Made by a program: the position numbers and the translations under genes
Shown: positions 13,503-24,890 of the stretch, one piece after another
Layout: each line of letters opens with the position of its first letter
How positions within the stretch are numbered: position 1 is the first letter of the stretch
Notes under the pieces: generated by a model
Database searches by the model: none
What the model saw: the letters and a program-made list of their open reading frames with translations, nothing else
What the model was told of the DNA's origin: nothing
Source of the DNA: Tricholomella constricta
Lineage: Eukaryota > Basidiomycota > Agaricomycetes > Agaricales > Lyophyllaceae
Direction of reading: 5' to 3'
Length of the DNA stretch: 64,000 nt
NCBI GenBank assembly: GCA_013368375.1
Contig: JAACJP010000004.1
Span: 558,001 to 622,000, forward strand

Positions 13503-15729
13503 TTAAAATCTACTCCTTCGTCCTCGTCCTCGTCCGCGTCCCTGTCCGCGTCCCTGTCTGCGTCCGCATCCCCGTTCACACCACCGTCCCCGTCTTCTCC
13601 CCGTCCCTCTGCTCTCCCCGCCATCAAAGTCGAGCTCCGGAGACCGGAGAAAATACGCATCACCACAGCCCCCAGGACACTCGCTCGCGGGCTCAGCATG
13701 ACTGAAGTCAATAAGGTGGTATCGCCCCCGCTCGTCCTGAAGGACGTTCCGGGAGAGTACATCATGATGGTGCCATCCTGCTCGGTGGACGGCTTTGAGG
13801 GCACGTCGAAGTATAGCGCTGTATGGAAAACAAATGTTGTCAGCTACTGCCCCTGAAGAACATGGCCAAAACCAAGACCAAAACCAAAACCAAAAGAAGT
13901 GTACGTACCGCGCCTCAATGTATTCCTCAAGAGTCTGATGGAGATACAAATCATCAGTCGACGACCCGCAGTACCGCGTGATGATCAACTGCATTCCCGA
14001 ATACTCTCCAACCGTGACCTCCATCGACCCCGCCAGCCCGACCACGCCCACTTCCTGGCACCCAGCCTCAGTGACAGCACGCATCGCCTTGATTTCGTTC
14101 AGCGACGATGGAGACACGGCCTTCACCACCCACTGGCGCTCCTCGTCGGCCCACACCGTTCCGTGCTTGAGGCAGTGCATCCAGGGCTTGCCTTCCCGGA
14201 GGTGTTCCTTCAGCGCCTCGTCCTCCCTGTGTACATGTCCGCACCAAGAATATTACTTAAGTCAGTACACGCGGCACACACACACACACACATAGAACAA
14301 CGCAAGGGAAAAAAAACGAATGGAAAAAAGGGGGTGGCGTACGTTGAGAGGATACCAGTGACCCTGGTCCTTCCGAGCGTGATCGTGCTCGGCAGTCGCC
14401 CATGGAGAACTACGCCCCTTGCGACGTTCCACAGATCCACACCTCCACCTATCAGCTTTGCCATGAGGACTTTCGCGTTCATAATCGTAGGCTCTTCCCG
14501 GTCTGGGTGGTTACGCCGCGTCTGTAAAAAAGCGGCGAGGCCGCCCGGCGCCCGGGCGAGGAGGGCGATGGCAAGGTTCTCAAGGACGAGGTGGCCTTGG
14601 GTGATGGGGGGGAAGCGGGCCCAGGGATGGAGGGGTTGGAGGAGACGGTGTGCTTGGAGGGGAGCGACAGAGCGCCACCCGGAGAGGTAGAGAGTGGCGT
14701 TTTCAATGTAGACGAGGCGGTATAGGGCGGGGTTGCCAAAGCAGATAATCTGAGGCGGGGTAAAGGGAAAGGACTGAGGGGAGAAGGGGGCACAAATCTG
14801 GATTCTATCTAAGTACAAGGACGTGTCAAGGCCAAAGTTACAGTGCGACACACACACCTGTTTATAGGCACTTTGCACGACCAGACTCATCAAGGCTGGA
14901 GTCCATGCCTTCCCGACGGCCTTCTCCAGGTCCCACGCGTGTTTGAATAGAAAGTGGGATGTCTCGCTCTTGTATCGTAATATTAAAAGATCGTCTTTTT
15001 TGTCTTCCTTCCAGATCATCGTGATGTGGCAGACTTTACCGCCGCTGTCGCTGCTCCTCTCAGCCTCCTGAGTCACATACGAGATGCCATGCCGAATGGC
15101 GGCAAAATCTTGTGTCGCAGTATATGACGTGCTAGTCTGCTTGATGATGTCCTTGGTGTAAAAGGCGACATCGTTCTCCGTTTCGAACTTAATAACACCA
15201 GGTCGCCACTCTTCAGTTCACAATTGTAAGTCAAGTCCTCCACTATTGCCCATGATCAGAAAACAATGATGATGTACTTACTGCCGGCTACCTGGATGCC
15301 TTGGAGAATGACACAGAGGCTAGTCCAACGAGGCAGTGTGTGCATCGCCCGATCCGGATAAAGCACTTTCGCCTGGTCAATTGCAGCGTCTATCCAGGAC
15401 TCGTCGCGTCCGATTCCAGAGAGCGGGTTGTCAGAATCCACAATGCCCTGAAAGGCTTTGTCCTCGTCTTCGCCTTCAAATGCGCCGCTTGTGAAGGGGG
15501 GGAAGACGCGGTCCTGGAGCTTGGCGGCGTCCCAGAAGGGGAGAGTCCCCAGGGTGTCCTGGGACATTCCAAGCATGTTCCCGTCGTCGTCGTTGCCGCG
15601 TGCGGGCCCCGCCGGGATCCACACTGTGTCTTGCAGTTTTGCTTTGAGGGATTGGGAGGATGCCTTCGTCGAGAGCAACGAACTGAAGAGAGAGGTTATT
15701 CGTTTTCCGAGTCCGGCAGGTCGCAACAT
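13503..15729 (-). CDS. Orphan protein kinase-like protein (DFS-type, agaricomycete family)
   Basis: The N-terminal part reads through 15256-15729 (KLQDTVWIPAG, WDAAKLQDRVFPPFTSGAFE), and the next exon begins WRPGVIKFETEND. A long region follows to about 14360, then the kinase core between 14219 and 13600. Kinase motifs seen are VVKAVS (putative ATP-binding Lys), a Glu in the NEIKAMRAV helix, WHHHDVLSRNVL (catalytic HxDxxxxN) and LIDFSHA. In this last motif DFS replaces the usual DFG metal-binding motif. This matches the fungal FunK1-like/orphan kinase group, which is expanded in mushrooms and poorly understood. The start is uncertain: ATG at 15729 (MLRPAGLGK) or an upstream one near 15823 with another intron. 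The current stop at 13503 lies after a low-complexity Gly/Arg tail encoded by a hexamer-like repeat, so the true 3' end may differ. Confidence 0.65.
13514..13608. repeat. Degenerate CGTCCC-type hexanucleotide tract
   Basis: On the plus strand the sequence repeats units such as CGTCCT, CGTCCG, CGTCCC and TGTCCG with substitutions. On the minus strand it forms the Gly/Arg-rich C-terminal tail of the predicted kinase. Confidence 0.7.
14275..14292. repeat. (CA)n microsatellite, 9 units
   Basis: An uninterrupted CA dinucleotide run, inside what is probably an intron of the kinase gene on the minus strand. Confidence 0.9.
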
Positions 15730-15853
15730 TCTCGTAACGCCACACTTTGCGAGAGTCAATCCTGATCGAGGATGATGTCATTGCTTGGTGTTCAAAGGCT
15801 GGAATCTTCATAACTCCCATCATATATACGTAATTGAGACAGGCCTTGTTGCG

Positions 15854-17170
15854 TTATTGTGAGATGGGATGCATGGATGCGTAACTTGACTGAAACCCCT
15901 CCAGCACAAAATCCACCTTCAATTCTCCCAACTGCATTCGCATCTCCCGTTCCGCCCGCTCCTTGATCGCCACCAGCGCCATGCGCACGTCCGACTCGCC
16001 GCTCAGCGCGATATCGTAGGCCAGCACGAAGCGCACGCAGCCCAGCGCTGAGAACCGGCTCGATGAAAGGAGCCGTGGCCAAGCGCTCATGCTGTCATTC
16101 CACTGTTGGTTGTCGACGGGGACAAGGATCGATGATACTGCGCCCGCACGGTCCGCGTCGGCTCCGCGCCGTCGCTGTGTGGGCAGGCCAACGAGGAAAG
16201 TCAGTTCGAGCTTTTCGATGTGTTCCGTTGACCGTGCGAGGGTGGCGAGGGCGTTCTCGATCCACTGGGGTGGGCCGAATCCGCGCGTCACGTTCAAAAT
16301 ATCGACTGGGAGAGCGAAGGCGATGGAGCGCAAGGAAGGATTCGAGAAGTCGATGTCGATGCCTTGGAGGCCATTCTTTTGTGAAGAGCTTTCGGTGGTG
16401 AAGGAGAACTGAGTGAGAGCGCTCCCGGCAAGTTTGAGAAGGCCGGAGGGGAGGCTGTGGTTAAGGCGGTCACAGTGTGTGATGTGTAGCGCTTGGAGGC
16501 GTGCGAGGCTGAGCGTGCATCGCGGACTGAGGAGCCATTCCGTGATGGCGGGGCTACTGTTGTACTGCGGGCTTATAGTGAGCTCCTGAATGTGTGTCTT
16601 GAACCGCGGGACAGGATGATTATCTTCAGCTTGGATAGGATTCGGATTCGTGCTGGCTCCGATTCCCTGCCTCAAGCAGAGCACGCCGAGTAGCGAGAGG
16701 CGCTTAAGGTTTGACGCCGATAGAACGTTGGGGAAGTCGCCGTCCATGTCGAAGAAGCTGCGGTGAATGAGCAGGGAAGTGAGGGTAGGGCGCTGGAGTA
16801 CCAAGATAAGGGCATCGCGGACATCGGGGGCGAGCTTCTGCCAAACGAGGTGCAGAGTTAGACTTTGGATGTTACTGTCAGTATGTGTTAGGAGCCGCAA
16901 GAGTTGTGTCTCGGAGGCGTGATCTGCGGAGGCGGGAATGTGTAGGGATAGGCGGCGGACGTGGGGGATTATGTGCGGCCAGCGGGCCAAGTGGTTGTTG
17001 AGGCGCTGACATTGGTTCTTGTTACTGATGAAAATGGCGTGGAAGATGTGCGCCTGCGAAGTCGGATACCATGTGTGGCATGTTAGAGCACATGATTGCA
17101 AGGTCTCGGGAAGGTCGTCAAGATGCTTGAAAATGAGGTGAAGCAGTTCCGAGGGGAGCCATGCAGCCAT
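15854..17170 (-). CDS. F-box protein, intronless
   Basis: A single 438-residue open frame. It begins WLPSELLHLIFKHLDDLPETLQSCALTCHTW (F-box, residues 4-34), followed by a long region with leucine-rich spacing (RLSLHIPAS, LTLHLVWQKL, LKRLSLLGVL, IQELTISPQY, LQALHITHCD). This suggests an F-box plus LRR-like fold acting as an SCF substrate adaptor. The lack of introns contrasts with nearly all neighbours. The start is at 17170; another Met is not needed because the F-box begins four residues in. The 3' end lies 125 bp upstream of the kinase gene on the same strand. Confidence 0.82.
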   Translation of the reverse strand: MAAWLPSELLHLIFKHLDDLPETLQSCALTCHTWYPTSQAHIFHAIFISNKNQCQRLNNHLARWPHIIPHVRRLSLHIPASADHASETQLLRLLTHTDSNIQSLTLHLVWQKLAPDVRDALILVLQRPTLTSLLIHRSFFDMDGDFPNVLSASNLKRLSLLGVLCLRQGIGASTNPNPIQAEDNHPVPRFKTHIQELTISPQYNSSPAITEWLLSPRCTLSLARLQALHITHCDRLNHSLPSGLLKLAGSALTQFSFTTESSSQKNGLQGIDIDFSNPSLRSIAFALPVDILNVTRGFGPPQWIENALATLARSTEHIEKLELTFLVGLPTQRRRGADADRAGAVSSILVPVDNQQWNDSMSAWPRLLSSSRFSALGCVRFVLAYDIALSGESDVRMALVAIKERAEREMRMQLGELKVDFVLEGFQSSYASMHPISQ

Positions 17171-17974
17171 GGGGGGAGATCAAAGGAGAGCAAAATTTAA
17201 GGAGTCCTTTATGAAGTGCCGTAGACCTTGGTAAAATGAAGTCATGAGGCGCTGCGGCATCATTAAGTACGTGTCAGGGAAAGGTTATCTCGCGAGATAA
17301 AATGCTCAAAGATGCCTGGCAGAAAGCCCGGTGAGTCTTGTTGTAGCGAGCGATACGATGTAAACACAGAGTGTTGCACGGCGTAGATTGCACACGTATT
17401 ATATGCAACGCAGTGATGCTTGAATAAGAAACGACAAATAGAATAGGAGTCGAGTGCGGCGTTAACAAGCGGCTGACTGCAATTTGGCAGGATGCTTATC
17501 AGAATAGACGCCACTGCATTGAAGAGTAAGTGACGGACCTCACATAGTGCCTCACAGATGAACGTTAACATGAACTGTCAAGGCTTCCAGGATCAACATT
17601 ACGGACTTGCAATTGTACGTGAGATTAAGGTGCTACTTAGATCAATAGGTTTTGCGGAGTTGCCTAGGGTGAATACCCCAGGAATGCAAATCATAAGTTA
17701 TCGTGTTGGGAACCGTGATAAACCAAACGTAAATTCTCACTGGAAAACAAGCGTCAAAATATCACACCGCGATACGAATCAACGCTCATCAGACTGAAGG
17801 TCCCCTACAGCGTTCAAATACAAGTTCGCTCGTGCAATAGAGTACACCCACAGCAGCTTGCTCCATGTTTGGGTCGCCAGAGGTAGGTTTTCATGTTTTC
17901 TTTTGTCGCATGGGGCATGAAAGCAATAAACGGACATACAATCAGCCAGTAGAAATAACCCTCCAACAATCCAT
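17171..17974. other. Intergenic, no gene seen
   Basis: Between the F-box gene promoter and the 3' end of RPL21. Minus-strand frames of up to 102 codons (17263-17571) have no motif and AT-rich codon content. It probably holds the F-box promoter and the RPL21 3' UTR. Confidence 0.45.
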
Positions 17975-18629
17975 CTAGATTGTCGTCTCGTAAGGCACAG
18001 GGACCATGGTCTGAGGAGCGTTCTGGACGGTGGTGACGGTGTAGGCCTCCCGGGGCTGGATGGGGATGCGCCTCAAGTTGATGCGCTCTGCGATAGAGAA
18101 GCGTTCAGAGGTACCCTGAGGGGAAAAAGGAATATATTGCTTACCGCCCTTCGCTTTGGCAGCAGCATGCGCGTCGTGGTTGCTCTTTACTCGGTCCAAG
18201 AACTCCTGTCGGCATTTTGAGTGACGAACGTGCTCAACACGGAGGTTGACCCGCTTCTCGATGTAGCGGTTTCCGACGACCTTGTACACGATCACACCGA
18301 CGGCGGCGGGAGTGACATTGTACACAATTCCAGTTCGTCTGCAATTTCGATGGATTAAGATCAGCGTTGCGAGAGCATATCGAACATGTGCTGAACGGAC
18401 CCATGGTAGAACTTGTGGGGCATGCCCTTTTGTTGCGAAGCGTTAGCCTTGATGTCAACAATGTCTCCGACGTGGTAGTTGACGAGGAAAGTGGACAATT
18501 TGGTGGGGCCGTTCTCTATAGGGACGTTTAACGATTACATTCAGTGCTTCATTGAAGTCCAAACGCACCCTTGAAGCCCCGCTTGAACATGTGGCGCGTG
18601 CGCGCGCGGTAACCAAATGAGTGCGGCAT
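17975..18629 (-). CDS. RPL21: 60S ribosomal protein eL21
   Basis: Exons 18569-18629, 18401-18515, 18145-18338 and 17975-18087 give exactly 160 residues, the normal length. The start is MPHSFGYRARTRHMFKRGFK, then [49 protein letters not shown] and the typical C-terminus VPVPYETTI. It is part of the large ribosomal subunit. The third intron (18088-18144) is 57 nt, a multiple of three, without an in-frame stop, so intron retention would give a 179-residue protein. The gene is head to head with RPS9. Confidence 0.96.
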
Positions 18630-18879
18630 CTTGAGGACTGTCTAAGTTGTGAGAAACGGATAGTGGACGGGCAATAATTGGGCGTACGTCGGCTTTGTCG
18701 TTGGCGGTATCGACGGGGGCAAGGGAATCAAATTTGGATAGGGCGGAAGTTGCCGGGTGGCTGAGGTGTGGTCCTTTACAGTTGTGGCGAGAGTCTAATC
18801 GTGTTTACCCTCATTTGGCTTCACGATTATTTGAGCCCATCGGTAAACACAAGTCCGTCGTCGACTTCCTCAAGAGAAA
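18630..18879. promoter_or_regulatory. Bidirectional ribosomal protein promoter (RPL21 / RPS9)
   Basis: 250 bp separate the two start codons, which point away from each other, so both promoters must fit here. This provides a simple way to co-express one large- and one small-subunit protein. I could not pick out a specific transcription-factor motif with confidence. Confidence 0.6.
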
Positions 18880-19724
18880 ATGCCTAGGTAATGTCCTTGC
18901 TGCCCCCATTCCGGAGCTCAGAGTTAACGAACGTTACCCAGGGCCCCGCGGAACCACTCCAAAACGTGAGCTTCTAACATCAAGATCCACTTTATGTGGA
19001 GGGTTGCAATCGTGCTAATAAGCCGTGCCCCATTGCCTTTAACTTTATAGTTACAAGGTCCCCCGTCGACCTTTCGAATCGGCTCGTCTCGATGCCGAGC
19101 TGAAGGTGCGTACTTTCGGACTATCAGGTACCCTGGTTGGCTCATAACTGTATCTTTCGTGCGAATAGCTTGCTGGCGAGTACGGGCTCCGTAACAAGCG
19201 CGAAATCTGGCGTATCGCCCTCATCTTGTCCAAGATTCGTCGTGCTGCTCGTGAGCTCCTCAAACTCGATGCCAAGGACCCCAAGCGTCTCTTCGAGGGT
19301 AACGCCTTGATTCGCCGTCTCGTTCGTATCGGTGTGCTCGACGAGTCGCGCATGCGTCTCGATTACGTGCTGGCCCTCAAGATCGAGGATTTCTTGGAGC
19401 GCAGACTGCAGACCCAAGTCTTCAAGAGCGGATTGGCGAAGAGCATCCACCACGCCCGCACCCTCATCAGGCAACGGCACATCCGGTACGCTAATATCTC
19501 ATTAACTCAATCGTAATTCAGAAATTCATGTCATATGGCTTTGCAGCGTTGGCAAGCAGATTGTCAACGTCCCCTCTTTCGTCGTTCGTCTCGACTCCCA
19601 AAAACACATTGACTTTGCCCTCACATCGCCCTACGGTGGAGGAGGTCCTGGCCGCGTTAAGCGCAAGCGTGCTGCTGCTGCTGCCAAGAAGGAGGAGGGT
19701 GGTGATGACGATGATGAGGAGTAA
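18880..19724 (+). CDS. RPS9: 40S ribosomal protein uS4 (S9)
   Basis: Exons 18880-18887, 18942-18965, 19051-19105, 19169-19485 and 19547-19724 give 193 residues. The protein starts [20 protein letters not shown], and conserved blocks include [35 protein letters not shown], the S4 RNA-binding domain ([20 protein letters not shown], then [20 protein letters not shown]), [10 protein letters not shown] and an acidic tail GGDDDDEE. It acts in 40S assembly and decoding accuracy. The first exon is only 8 nt and the second 24 nt. Confidence 0.96.
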
Positions 19725-19935
19725 ATTAGTCGCCCTCATCCACGCTCTGTCACTTGTATCGTAAGACATGCCCGCTATTATGCTTATGATACATGCGAAA
19801 TTTCCCGGATGTGAGGTTGAGTGCAGGTCGGGCTCGTTTATTTTCCTCGCAATCGGGTATACGAAATTGTATTGCTCCTTCCGTCCGCCCTATCTGTCGG
19901 TAGTGGATATACAAATAATCCCGCCTGCCCTCCAT

Positions 19936-22665
19936 CTACGAGAAGCCAGTCCGGATGGTGGGTTCAAATATTGGGAGAGGATGTGCCTAAGGAACCGGTC
20001 AATATCTTCGGGCATACTGAAGGTGAACAGACGAACCTCAGTGTTGAACACATATCCTTAAAACTTAGAATGAGCCACCAGCCACCATGGATGCATACAG
20101 GAGTGACACGTACTATCCAATGGCAACGTATCCGAGTCGTCAAATAACAAATAAAGATACTTCAACGTCTCGCTCTATTCACATTTGAACCATGGTCAGA
20201 TCAAAAGGAAAATCGTGGAGGAGAGGCCTGACCATCAAGAACGTCTCCATCTTGTCCTCATGTCTGGCGGGAACCTCATCAACGTTGACGATAGTGGCAT
20301 ACCCTCCTGTCGGAACACGACAGTGTTTCTCAATGGACTGGAAGATGTTCCAGCCGTGGTCACGGTAGAGCTGGTCTCCTGTGAGTCGATAAGCCAGGAA
20401 GAGAGATTCCACGGTTTCGGGGCTATGAAGTGGATCAGTTTGATCAGTATATCTAGGCAGAGACTGCAAGGGAGAGCGCTACCGAAGCATGTATCGCGCG
20501 TCATACGGCGGGAATGCACCTGGGCTAAAGGGCCAACGAGGATGGTCAATATACATCAATTAGCTTGTTGCAAATGGCAAGGCGTACCGTGCCCCTTTGA
20601 TATACCAGTCAGCAGGCGCCATTGAGTTGCTGTCCATTCCATCGCTCGCGATGCGGAAGTGTACGATCTCAGGCGACAACCCGCTGCAGACACGAGAAAA
20701 GAAATCAGGCCATTTCATAGCGACATTGCGACGGAGAAACCTACGTGGCAGTATCATGCGTGTCCATACAGGTTTTCACGAGCTCAACACCAGTCTTCCA
20801 ATCTCGTTGGCCCGATGCGGTCAGCTCTTTGTGGCGGGGTGGGACTGACACGGGGTGGATAAGGGCTCCAGTTCTCGTTGCACCGAGCATGAGTGATCCT
20901 CCCAGGAAACAGACCAAGTGATCCTGCTTGGGAGTCAGGCGCCATGAACTGTCGGGATGTTAATGATTGAACTGGTATCGCTGAGTTAGGGCTTACACTT
21001 CTCCAGAGGCGTCCTCTTCAGGAATAAGCTCTGCGGTGTAAGTCATCTTGGATTTGGTGCTTTTCTGTATGAGGTGGTTGTGGATCGCCGCCATTGCGTC
21101 GTCGTACATCTAGAGATGGGTAGGTAAGTGGGCGCCGGGAGGAGAGACCACTTTAATTGTTACGAACATCGCTGTAGACAGGCTCCGAGCCATTCTTGAC
21201 AGGTTTGAGCTTAAATCTGAATTTAAAAGAAAAGCGAGCCTCACAGTTTGTAAATATTGTTTTCTGGTGGAGAGTTAGTTGATTGATAAACACTAGACAA
21301 AAGGACCCACAGTAGATACTCATAGAACGAATCGCCGCGAGACCCAAGACGAATGGCAGATGTGACGTATCGGCCCTCCTCGACGCTTGGATCAGATTGG
21401 TGAGATTATTATACATTTCAATTCTGGGCAACTAACCTCATAAAGATGGATGCCAAACCGTGCGGCAGGCGCGCTGCTTTGATAATTCTCATGACCTGCA
21501 AATCATGACCGAGTTATAAATTTGCTGTAGTTTCGTTGAATACACAAGAGAGGACATACGTTCTCTACACTTTTCCAGTAAACATCGTTTCCAGTCAAGT
21601 GACTGAGGTACTTGAACTCTAGTTGGAGGGTGGAGACTTCTGCAGTGCTGACGAGGCCTGTAAAGTCTGAGTTTTGGACACCAGTACCAGCGGCGAGGTT
21701 GATCATAGGATGCGGTAGTCCGGAGGGTGATTCAAACACAGGCAAGATACGATTGGCAAGTTCAGTGGCTTTCTCGAGATAGATGGGATCTCCAGAGGAG
21801 AGGTGGTATGCGGAAAGGAGGCCGCCGAGTACGCGGATGGTTGTCTGAAAGGCAATGAGCATCAAGTTTAGTTGATCAATGAAGAATACAGATAAATGCA
21901 CCTCAAAAGTATTGAAATTTCCATCCCGTTCAAAACTCAATTTGTTCGCGACCCATGATCTAGCGCGCGCGTGCTCCTGGTCGAGGCTCATTAACAGCAT
22001 GGTATCAATTGAATCAATCACGGTATATCCTATACCACCGGCTTGCGACAGGTTGGATCCCTTCTGGCTGATAGGGTGGTATTCGTCGTCGCCCATTGCA
22101 TCCCTCTCTGTTAACGACGAGTCAGAGAAACAGCTATGATATGACGGGAATCACTTGCCATAGGCAAGCCATGCATGCTAAAGCTGAGACATCAAGCTCA
22201 AGACCTAAACTAGGACATCCAAGCCAATTGAAACGCACCTTGAATGCAGAAACGACAGCGTCGCGTTTTGGTACATCAGCAGGTAAACGCCCAATGTTGT
22301 CAATAGCAGGTCCAGGCTGGAAGGTTTCCCAGTGTTCAGAAAATCCGATCCATGAGTCGAGTAAGTTTGTCAATATTGTTGGGTCATGCTAGAACGCATG
22401 AAGGATTGGCTTAAAATTAGAAGATGCGGTTAGACTTACCTTATGCACCAACACTAACGCAGCCAGTAACACAAGCGCCGAGATGTATTTGAAGGCACCT
22501 TGCAATGTTATTCCGCCTTCCCGGCCTTTCTAGAGGTGATACGTCAGTTGTTGACACAAGTCATGCTCAAGGGAGAGGGCAAACTTGTTGCTGCGTTTTG
22601 ACTGGATCAGCTGAGGCCCGCCTCAATTGTCCCTTCTTCTTCTTCGTAGTTTGCGGGTCCGTCAT
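19936..22665 (-). CDS. Class I alpha-1,2-mannosidase (GH47), type II membrane protein
   Basis: A many-exon gene from MTDPQTTKKKK at 22665 to a stop at 19936. The Lys-rich N-terminal cytoplasmic tail is followed by a membrane anchor (YISALVLLAALVLVH), as in ER/Golgi mannosidases. GH47 blocks are GGIGYTVIDSIDTMLLM, FNTFEVHLS, TTIRVLGGLLSAYHLSSGDP, TAEVSTLQLEFKYLS, GLSPEIVHF, WYIKGA, RPETVESLFLAYRLTGD-like, and CRVPTGGYATI. Near the C-terminus the spliced frame gives KMETFLMSETLKYLYLLFDD and YVFNTEAHPLPIFEP. It trims alpha-1,2-linked mannose from N-glycans. The 3' exons are small, with three introns between 20270 and 19990. Exon boundaries in the middle were not all resolved. Confidence 0.9.
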
Positions 22666-23696
22666 GGCCTCTCCTTGTAGTTGACGTCGATGATCACCGG
22701 TCCACGTTGAAAAGACGTCTAAACTTGGGTGCGGTCTGGTGCGGCGATATGTCCGGTCTCTATCCTGCAGACCGCCACCGGCCCGAAGCCGGAGCTCAAG
22801 CTTTCGAACCAACTATCAACTTCAAGGAGTAGTGTGAACCCTATGTCCTGCATTCCCTCCACTCCATTGACATATCCGGGACTGCTGTTTTATCTTCACC
22901 AGAATGCTCATTGGATACGGCCAGAACTATCGGGTCGGTCGAAGCCGTGTTCATCGTCTTTGTCAATGCTGTAATCTCAAAAAGAAAAGACGCTTCGTTC
23001 GTAGTGTTATCGTTTTGTCGTGCCATTTTGGCATCTATCCCATAGACCGAATGTCGACAGCGTTTAAAGTTCATTCGAATTTATTGGTTCTAATCGAGAT
23101 CCACACGACTCCCGAGGTTGCCGCATACGAAATGGCTCTTTGCAGAGGGACCTGCGATGGTGAATTGAGAGCACAACTTCATTTGACTCAGTCATCGCCC
23201 GCGATTGTTGGGCATTTATGTCTGACAGAGTCGTTTCATAAAATGTGATCGTCTAGATGACCCTTGAATTTCACGCTATTCTTCTTCCAACTTTTTTCTC
23301 CTTCGTCGAACAGGGACTTCCGGTGCAAGTTGGACCGCGTTTAAGCCCTACCGTGTTATCCTTGAATCTCATACTTCATGAGCTCTCGCCGCTCCAGAGC
23401 GTTACGCGCCTATCATTGGAATCTATTTCCGAGGTCTAAGAATATGCTATGTGCGATCTTTAATCTGGCAGTTGAATGAAATACAACCTCTGTGACGATG
23501 ATCCAGTGCAGAAGTTTGTCTTTTAATAGAGCGGTATCCCATCAGTGCTTAATCCGCATGTGTGGCGTAGTTCACGTGACTTTGTGATGTCGTGAAATGT
23601 CGCCATCGCTGCACCATTGCGACTCATCCGTTACTAAACTAAAAATGAACGAAGCAGATATGCCCACATCACTGTTCTTCGTTCCTCCATATCACA
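22666..23696. other. Intergenic, no convincing gene
   Basis: Upstream of the GH47 mannosidase (leftward) and the F-box gene (rightward), so both promoters lie here. Plus-strand frames of 81-114 codons (22729-22974, 22904-23248) lack motifs and overlap an antisense frame. Confidence 0.45.
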
Positions 23697-24629
23697 ATGA
23701 ACATGAAGCTTTGCCCGCCAGAAATTCATTCATACATCTGCGAACTCGCCTGCCTGGACGATGGTCGTGCCGTTCAAGCTCTCAGCCTCGTGTCGCGATA
23801 TTTCCGCGATATTGCTCGGCCATTCCTCTATCAATCCCTTTCTATCTCCGGGTCAGACAAAATATCCATGCTCGCCTCCGAACTCGAGACTACACCTCCC
23901 CATCTGCGGTCCATGCGCCATCTATTCATCTCTACCCACCCAACCTCTGGAAAACTCAATAACGAGCCCACAATACCATCTACTGGCCTCGAATCCACCG
24001 CTATCCTGCGCATTCTCACTCTCGCTGCACCAACACTGGAGACGTTATCCTTCGTGTCAGCATCGCCAGCCATGAGCACCTCATCCATATCACGGCTTTT
24101 CCGCACATCCTTTCCCCGCTTGCGTGAGCTCTCCGTCGCAGGCTTCTATCCCTTTCCCTCCTCTCCCGGAAAAATGCCTTCACTAGAACGCCTTCATCTC
24201 CACGGAAACCGCAACCCCCACGGCCTGCTCCAGATGGGCGGGCTCGATGAGGCTTGCCCTTCACTAACGCATTTACGCGTCTCGGGCCTCAGCATGGCCG
24301 TTAGCTTCGCCCTAGAGCTCCAAGAAGCATTCTCCGGCGTCGAGACATCGCCGTTTCCCTCAAAACTCCCCCCAGGCGTCCGCCACGTCGTGCTCGAGCC
24401 AGCACCGCCTTTCCCTTTCCCCGCATCGGGAAAGCCTGCTGCATCGCACGCGCGTGATCAGCTGATGATGGAACAGCTAGAGGATTTGACGCCACCACAA
24501 GGGGTTGAATTCTCGCTCCTCGCGAGGGCCGATGCACATATACCTTGCGACACCTTTAGACGGGATTGGATAGAACGACTAGATGGCACGGAAGGTTGTT
24601 GGGCTACCTCTGTAGAGACAACTTGTTAA
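23697..24629 (+). CDS. F-box-like protein, intronless
   Basis: A single 310-residue frame starting MNMKLCPPEIHSYICELAC. The stretch LCPPEIHSYI...VQALSLVSRYFRDIARPFLYQSLSI follows the F-box-like pattern of agaricomycete proteins. Leucine-rich repeats of the type LETLSFVSAS, LRELSVAGFY, LERLHLHGN and LTHLRVSGLS follow between about residues 110 and 200. The C-terminus has no known motif. It is a probable substrate adaptor. A second intronless F-box gene lies at 15854-17170 on the other strand, but I see no close sequence similarity between them. Confidence 0.72.
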   Translation: MNMKLCPPEIHSYICELACLDDGRAVQALSLVSRYFRDIARPFLYQSLSISGSDKISMLASELETTPPHLRSMRHLFISTHPTSGKLNNEPTIPSTGLESTAILRILTLAAPTLETLSFVSASPAMSTSSISRLFRTSFPRLRELSVAGFYPFPSSPGKMPSLERLHLHGNRNPHGLLQMGGLDEACPSLTHLRVSGLSMAVSFALELQEAFSGVETSPFPSKLPPGVRHVVLEPAPPFPFPASGKPAASHARDQLMMEQLEDLTPPQGVEFSLLARADAHIPCDTFRRDWIERLDGTEGCWATSVETTC

Positions 24630-24757
24630 TACCCGTAATATATACATACCCCTTGAGCATTATAAGCTACGTCGCCCGAATGTCGCTCGAGGCGAAAATA
24701 TAATGATTTCAAAAACATTGAACTTTATAATTAGGTACGTTTTGTACATAAAGGTAA

Positions 24758-24839
24758 GGCGCTATAGCCAAGTGGTTACGGCGACAGATTAGAAATCTGT
24801 TCCTCTTTGAGGGCGCAGGTTCAAATCCTGCTGGCGTCG
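24758..24839 (+). tRNA. tRNA-Ser (anticodon AGA)
   Basis: Folds as a class II tRNA. The acceptor arm GGCGCTA pairs with TGGCGTC (two G-T wobbles) and is followed by discriminator G. The anticodon stem is ACAGA/TCTGT with loop TTAGAAA. There is a long variable arm and a GGTTCAAATCC T-loop region. No intron. It lies 51 bp before the start of the METTL16-like gene. Confidence 0.92.
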
Positions 24840-24890
24840 TGTAAAAATGGCGATGATCTTTTGTTTTTAGCCTCGCCCCCACATGAGCGA

